Shown here piece after piece: positions 60,415-64,000 of a stretch of 64,000 nt of DNA. A model generated the notes under the pieces. It was not told where the DNA came from and ran no database searches. It worked only from the letters and a program-made list of their open reading frames with translations. The position numbers and the translations under genes were made by a program. Position 1 is the stretch's first letter. Every line of letters begins with the position of its first letter. Source of the stretch: Leucobacter zeae (GTDB taxonomy: Bacteria > Actinomycetota > Actinomycetes > Actinomycetales > Microbacteriaceae); NCBI RefSeq assembly GCF_016758175.1, contig NZ_QYAB01000001.1, positions 487,256 to 551,255 on the forward strand. The letters are read 5' to 3'.

Positions 60415-61620
60415 ATGGCGGGAGCGCAGGACGATTGGGAACGGCGCGCCGCAGGAGACCCGCGCACGCCGCCGCAGCAGCTCTCGGAGCTGGCGAACCG
60501 CCGGTGGGATCTCCACGCCGTCATCGCGGCGAACCCGAACGCCTTCCCGGAACTGCGGCGGTGGATCGCGCAGGTGCATCCCGCCGCGCTGCCGCCGGTA
60601 CCGCCGCGACCGCCGCAGCCGATGCCTGTTCCGGCATCGGGTCGCCAGGGCCCGATCCCGCCGCAGGCCGCGCGGCCGGTCCCGGCCCCGCCGCAGATCC
60701 CCGGGTATCCGCGTCCCGTCGTCTCGGGCGTGCGCGAGCGTCGCGGGAGCGCCGGCTGGTGGTTCGCGGGGTGCGGGTGCCTGCTCGTGCTCGCGCTCGG
60801 GGTGCTGGGCGTCGTGCTCTTCTGGGCAGCGCTCGCGGGGCAGGTCGGCGCGACGAACGCAGCCGGGGAGATCGCCGCGCAGAACGGCGGGGCCGCCGCC
60901 GGCGGCGAGGCGGGCGACGAGCCGGAGGTTGCGGAGCACTTGGCGAATTTCGAGGCCGAGCGGGCGACGTACGATGCGCTCAGGACCCGGCTCGACGGCA
61001 ATCCCGTGGCCCCGCTCGTCGCGGTGTACGACGAGCAGATGGACGTGCTCGAGGAGCGCGCGCAGGACCCGGAGATCGACGAGTTCGGGGCGAGATCGCT
61101 GGCGTACCAGGCGGCCCAGTACCGCGAGGAGCTCGAGGCGGCCTTCGCCGCTGCCGATGCGCGCAAGGCCCGGCAGGACGGCACGCTCACCGAGCGGCTC
61201 GTCATGCGCGAGACCGATGGATTCGTGGATGTGGTCCGGGATGCGGAGACCGAGTGCGGTGCATCGGAGGCCGGGTCGATCACGACCGGTTGCGTCTTCG
61301 GCGGCGATCCGCTGACGATCCATCTGCTGCCCGAAAGCGGCATCGACAGCGACTGGGAGCGCGAGATGCTGGTCATCCACGAACTCGCGCACGTCTACCA
61401 GAACGCCGACGAGGAGGGGCTCGCCGACGACCTCGTCGCCCGAGGGCTGTTCCAGAAGAGCCGCGAGAAGATGGCGGACTGCTACGCGCTGACCTATTTC
61501 GACCGGTGGGAGCTCGCATACGGCGGACAGTCCATCGGGTACGACTACGTCTGCACCGAGTCGGAGCGCCAGGCGATCCGGGAATGGGCGGCGGCCATCG
61601 ACGCGCCGATGCCGAACTGA
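60415..61620 (+). CDS. Membrane-anchored putative zinc metallopeptidase with N-terminal LRV-like repeat
   Basis: The 401-residue protein has an N-terminal domain like the variant leucine-rich repeat (DWERRAAGDPRTPPQQLSELANRR, LHAVIAANPNAFPELRRWIA, residues 7-50), a Pro-rich linker, one membrane helix at about 120-142, and an outside domain. There VIHELAHVYQN supplies HExxH (H322, E323, H326) and E351 of REKMADCYA could be the third zinc ligand. The catalytic half resembles gluzincins, but peptidase activity is untested. The cytosolic repeat and outside peptidase suggest a sensor or housekeeping protease at the membrane. Confidence 0.72.
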   Translation: MAGAQDDWERRAAGDPRTPPQQLSELANRRWDLHAVIAANPNAFPELRRWIAQVHPAALPPVPPRPPQPMPVPASGRQGPIPPQAARPVPAPPQIPGYPRPVVSGVRERRGSAGWWFAGCGCLLVLALGVLGVVLFWAALAGQVGATNAAGEIAAQNGGAAAGGEAGDEPEVAEHLANFEAERATYDALRTRLDGNPVAPLVAVYDEQMDVLEERAQDPEIDEFGARSLAYQAAQYREELEAAFAAADARKARQDGTLTERLVMRETDGFVDVVRDAETECGASEAGSITTGCVFGGDPLTIHLLPESGIDSDWEREMLVIHELAHVYQNADEEGLADDLVARGLFQKSREKMADCYALTYFDRWELAYGGQSIGYDYVCTESERQAIREWAAAIDAPMPN

Positions 61621-61659
61621 CGCCGACGCGGTCCCGTCCCGGAGACGAGCCGCCGCGGC

Positions 61660-62898
61660 TCAGCCGGAACGGGGGAGCCCGCGGAGCCGGTCGATCGCCG
61701 TGCGGATCGTCGCCTCGTCCTTGACGAACGTGAATCGCACCCAGTTCGCGAGCGCCTCGGCGGTCGGCGAGCCCGAGCGGCAGAATGCGGAGACCGGGAT
61801 GCAGGCGACGCCGATCGCAGCGGGGAGCGCGCGCGCGAATGCCGCTCCGTCCGGAGTCTCGTGGCCGAGGAACGGGGTCGCGTCGGCGCACACGAAGTAG
61901 GTGCCTCCGGGCACGATCGCGTCGAAGCCGACCTCCCGAAGGCCGCTCACGAGGACATCGCGGCGAGCGGCGAGAGATCCTCGGAGCTCGGCGATGTCGC
62001 CCGCGCCGTCGGTGAGAGCGCGGGCGATCGCCGGCTGGAACGGCGCCCCGCCCGAGTAGGTGAGGAACTGCTTGACGGCCATCACCGCATCGACCAGCTC
62101 GGCCGGCCCCGAGACCCAGCCGATCTTCCAGCCGGTCAGCGAGAACGACTTCCCCGCGGACGAGATGGTGAGGGTGCGCTCGAACATGCCGGGAAGCGCC
62201 GCGATCGGTGTGTGGACGTTGCCGTCGAAGACGAGGTGCTCGTAGACCTCATCGGTGACCACGAGCGCGCCGACGCGGCGCGCGGCGGCGGCCACGGCCG
62301 CGAGTTCGGCATCCGTCAGCACGGTGCCGGTCGGGTTGTGCGGGGTGTTCAGCAGGATCACTCGGGTGCGCTCGCCGACCGCGGCGTCGAGCGCCTCCGC
62401 ATCGAGTGCGAATCCGCCGTCGTTCGGCGCGAGCGGCACCGTCACGTGCGCGGCGCCCGACATCGCGATCGACGCGGCGTGCGAGTCGTAGAACGGTTCG
62501 AGCGTGACCACTTCGTCGCCCGGGCCGACCAGCGCCAGCAGTGTCGCGGCGATCGCCTCGGTGGCGCCCGCCGTCACGAGGACCTCGCGCTCGGGATCCA
62601 GCTCGATCCCGTAGTGCCGTCGCTGGTGGTCGGCGATCGCGCCGCGCAGCGCGCGGGATCCGCGCCCCGCCGGGTACTGGTTGATCCCGTCGCGGATCGC
62701 CTGGACCGCGAGCTCGCGGACCCACTCGGGCCCGTCGGCGTCCGGGAAGCCCTGCCCGAGGTTCGCCGCGCCGGTCGCAAGCGCCAGCGCGGAGATCTCC
62801 GCGAAGACGGTCGGCCGCGCCTCACCTCCGGGAACGGCGAGTCCGCTCGCCTCTGCCACGGTCCGCCATCGGGGTGCTGCGCTGCCGGTCTGCTCCAC
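61660..62898 (-). CDS. Class I/II PLP-dependent aminotransferase (DapC/KAT-like)
   Basis: The 412-residue protein has the fold-type I features NLGQGFPDADGPEWV, INQYPAGRGSRALRGAIADHQRR, VTAGATEAIAATLLALVGPGDEV, NTPHNPTGTV, VTDEVYEHLVFDG and the PLP Lys in SSAGKSFSLTGWKIGW. This subgroup includes N-succinyldiaminopimelate aminotransferase (DapC), methionine and kynurenine aminotransferases. DapC is plausible for an actinobacterium, but the sequence does not settle the substrate. It is a single gene. Confidence 0.88.
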   Translation of the reverse strand: MEQTGSAAPRWRTVAEASGLAVPGGEARPTVFAEISALALATGAANLGQGFPDADGPEWVRELAVQAIRDGINQYPAGRGSRALRGAIADHQRRHYGIELDPEREVLVTAGATEAIAATLLALVGPGDEVVTLEPFYDSHAASIAMSGAAHVTVPLAPNDGGFALDAEALDAAVGERTRVILLNTPHNPTGTVLTDAELAAVAAAARRVGALVVTDEVYEHLVFDGNVHTPIAALPGMFERTLTISSAGKSFSLTGWKIGWVSGPAELVDAVMAVKQFLTYSGGAPFQPAIARALTDGAGDIAELRGSLAARRDVLVSGLREVGFDAIVPGGTYFVCADATPFLGHETPDGAAFARALPAAIGVACIPVSAFCRSGSPTAEALANWVRFTFVKDEATIRTAIDRLRGLPRSG

Positions 62899-62974
62899 AC
62901 GACCAGTCTAGGTCCGCCGTCGGCGGGTCGCGGGTTCGGGGCGCCTTGCCAGTTGCAGACCGTATTCTCGATGT

Positions 62975-63388
62975 ATGACGGACCCCTACGCCGACGAGGC
63001 CGAGCGCGCGCACCGCCTCAGCCGGCGTTTCGGGCGGTGGATGGAGCGCTGGCGCGCGATGATCCGCAGGCGGCCCTGGCTGAACACCCTCTACAAGGTG
63101 CTCGTCACCGTGCTCGGCGTGGTCGTGGTGGTCGTCGGCCTGATCCTCGTGCCGCTTCCGGGGCCGGGGTGGCTGATCGTGTTCATCGGGCTCACGATCC
63201 TCGGCACCGAGTACCACTGGGCGCGCCGGCTGCTCGGCTGGCTGCGCCGCACGCTCGCGCGCTTCTGGGAGCGCTGGAATCTGTGGCGGGCGGCGCGCCG
63301 CGAGCGGAAGGCCGCGCAGCGGCGGAACGACGACAGCGGGCCCCGGCCGAAGCCGGGACCCGCCGTCCGTGCCGAGCGGTCTACTTGA
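62975..63388 (+). CDS. TIGR02611-family membrane protein
   Basis: The 137-residue protein has a basic amphipathic start, two predicted helices (about 40-65 and 68-85) and the family's PGPGWLIVFIGLTILGTEYHWA motif (in part), then a basic Arg-rich cytosolic tail. The function is unknown. Its last 8 nt overlap the end of the convergent DUF4870 gene. Confidence 0.8.
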   Translation: MTDPYADEAERAHRLSRRFGRWMERWRAMIRRRPWLNTLYKVLVTVLGVVVVVVGLILVPLPGPGWLIVFIGLTILGTEYHWARRLLGWLRRTLARFWERWNLWRAARRERKAAQRRNDDSGPRPKPGPAVRAERST

Positions 63389-64000
63389 CGAAGGGCACGT
63401 TGAGGATGAAGCCGGGCTGCTGACCGTTCCGGAAGTTCTCGGGGGCCTTCGCCGCGGCGATGATGTGGAACACGAACGCGACGATCTGAGCGATCCAGAT
63501 GATCGGGACCAGGATCAGGTTCGCGTAGGGGATCATGCTCGCGATGATGATCACGATGTAGAGACCCGTGCGCAGCAGCGAGAAGTTGAGGTTGTCGCGG
63601 TGGAAGACGTACGCCTGGCGGTTGCCCTTGTCCTTCTCAATGAAGAAGAAGATGAGCGCGGGTACCCACACGAAGAACACCGACAGCCAGTAGTTCAGCG
63701 TGATGTTGCTCACGGGATCGGCGACCGGCTGCGCGTAGCCCTGCTGCGGAGGCTGGTAGCCGCCGCCGGCGGGCGGCTGCTGGTAGCCCTGCTGCGGCTG
63801 CTGGTACTGCGGCGCCTGCGGGGGCGCCTGCGTGTACTCGGGCGCAGGCGGTGCCGTGGGCGCCTGGGGTGCCGAGTACTGGGGAGCGGGGGCCTGCTCT
63901 GACGGCGCGGCTGGCGCGTCGAAGGCGGGTGCATCGGGGGCCGGAGCGGACGGCGCGGGGGTCTGGGGAGCCGGGGCGTTCGCGGCCTGGTCGTCCTGGC
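63381..64000 (-). CDS. DUF4870-domain membrane protein with Pro/Gln-rich N-terminus (start beyond window)
   Basis: The frame stays open from its stop at 63381 to the right edge, with no start before position 64000, so the N-terminus is missing. The visible 206 residues are a Pro/Ala/Gln-rich tail with QAPQYQQPQQGYQQPPAGGG-like repeats, then a DUF4870 domain (NITLNYWLSVFFVWVPALIFFF, FHRDNLNFSLLRTGLYIVI, and three or four helices). A shorter start at GTG 63713 would drop the tail; the even codon bias upstream argues that the tail is translated. The function is unknown. Confidence 0.8.
   Translation of the reverse strand, partial: QDDQAANAPAPQTPAPSAPAPDAPAFDAPAAPSEQAPAPQYSAPQAPTAPPAPEYTQAPPQAPQYQQPQQGYQQPPAGGGYQPPQQGYAQPVADPVSNITLNYWLSVFFVWVPALIFFFIEKDKGNRQAYVFHRDNLNFSLLRTGLYIVIIIASMIPYANLILVPIIWIAQIVAFVFHIIAAAKAPENFRNGQQPGFILNVPFVK

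Overview
The window is 64 kb of very G+C-rich DNA in which most codons end in G or C. Starts are often GTG or TTG, genes overlap by ATGA or GTGA, and there is an L10-leader/rplJ-rplL unit. The proteins (DasR-type regulator, MsiK-type ATPase, NADP isocitrate dehydrogenase with a TTG start, TIGR02611, DUF5979, DUF4870 families) point to an actinobacterium, most likely Microbacteriaceae (Leucobacter-like). The genus is inference. I found no tRNA, rRNA, CRISPR array, transposase or integrase gene.

Region 1 (1-16.0 kb) is a cell-surface polymer locus. It starts with a truncated secreted protein with tandem PPC-like repeats. Next come a GT2/CDP-glycerol glycerophosphotransferase fusion, a hexapeptide acyltransferase and a second glycerophosphotransferase; part of this stretch is clearly poorer in G+C. 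A tightly overlapping seven-gene minus-strand operon follows (14561 down to 6980): polyprenyl-phosphate sugar transferase, Alg13/14-type glycosyltransferase, a second glycosyltransferase, UDP-glucose dehydrogenase, TagG/TagH exporter and a third TagF-like protein. Together these look able to start, extend, decorate and export an anionic teichoic- or teichuronic-acid-like wall polymer.

Region 2 (16.0-18.3 kb) has a repeat-packed intergenic patch, a CsoR copper sensor, an EamA/RarD transporter and a GNAT acetyltransferase.

Region 3 (18.3-32.9 kb) is an amino-sugar island. One minus-strand operon encodes a ROK repressor, a sugar-binding lipoprotein, two ABC permeases, a NagZ-like GH3 glycosidase and a ROK kinase, with an MsiK-like ATPase nearby. 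A DasR-like regulator diverges from a sugar MFS porter, GlcNAc kinase, nagB and nagA, with two dre-like sites on the promoter. Import as GlcNAc oligosaccharide or free GlcNAc therefore converges on fructose-6-phosphate.

Region 4 (33-47 kb) holds icd, a large amidase, an MFS exporter, an AraC regulator, and a LacI-controlled peptide-type ABC importer followed by a C45 acyltransferase-like hydrolase. Region 5 (47-54 kb) has a small membrane protein, a flavin monooxygenase-like protein, a YrdB protein, an NfeD-flotillin-PH cluster, and an ECF sigma factor fused to a zinc-finger/membrane anti-sigma-like tail. Region 6 (54-64 kb) has a five-repeat LATTG surface protein, a YqaJ-type nuclease, an orphan response regulator, rplJ-rplL behind an attenuated leader, an HExxH membrane protein, an aminotransferase, and two small membrane proteins at the right edge.

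The least expected feature is the density of perfect or near-perfect palindromes and short insertions. One REP-like family occurs between a binding-protein gene and its permease and also in frame inside two protein genes. nagA carries a 69-bp in-frame insert bounded by 8-bp direct repeats, with codon use that fits a different frame. Perfect hairpins with stems of 19 to 35 bp sit between several genes.
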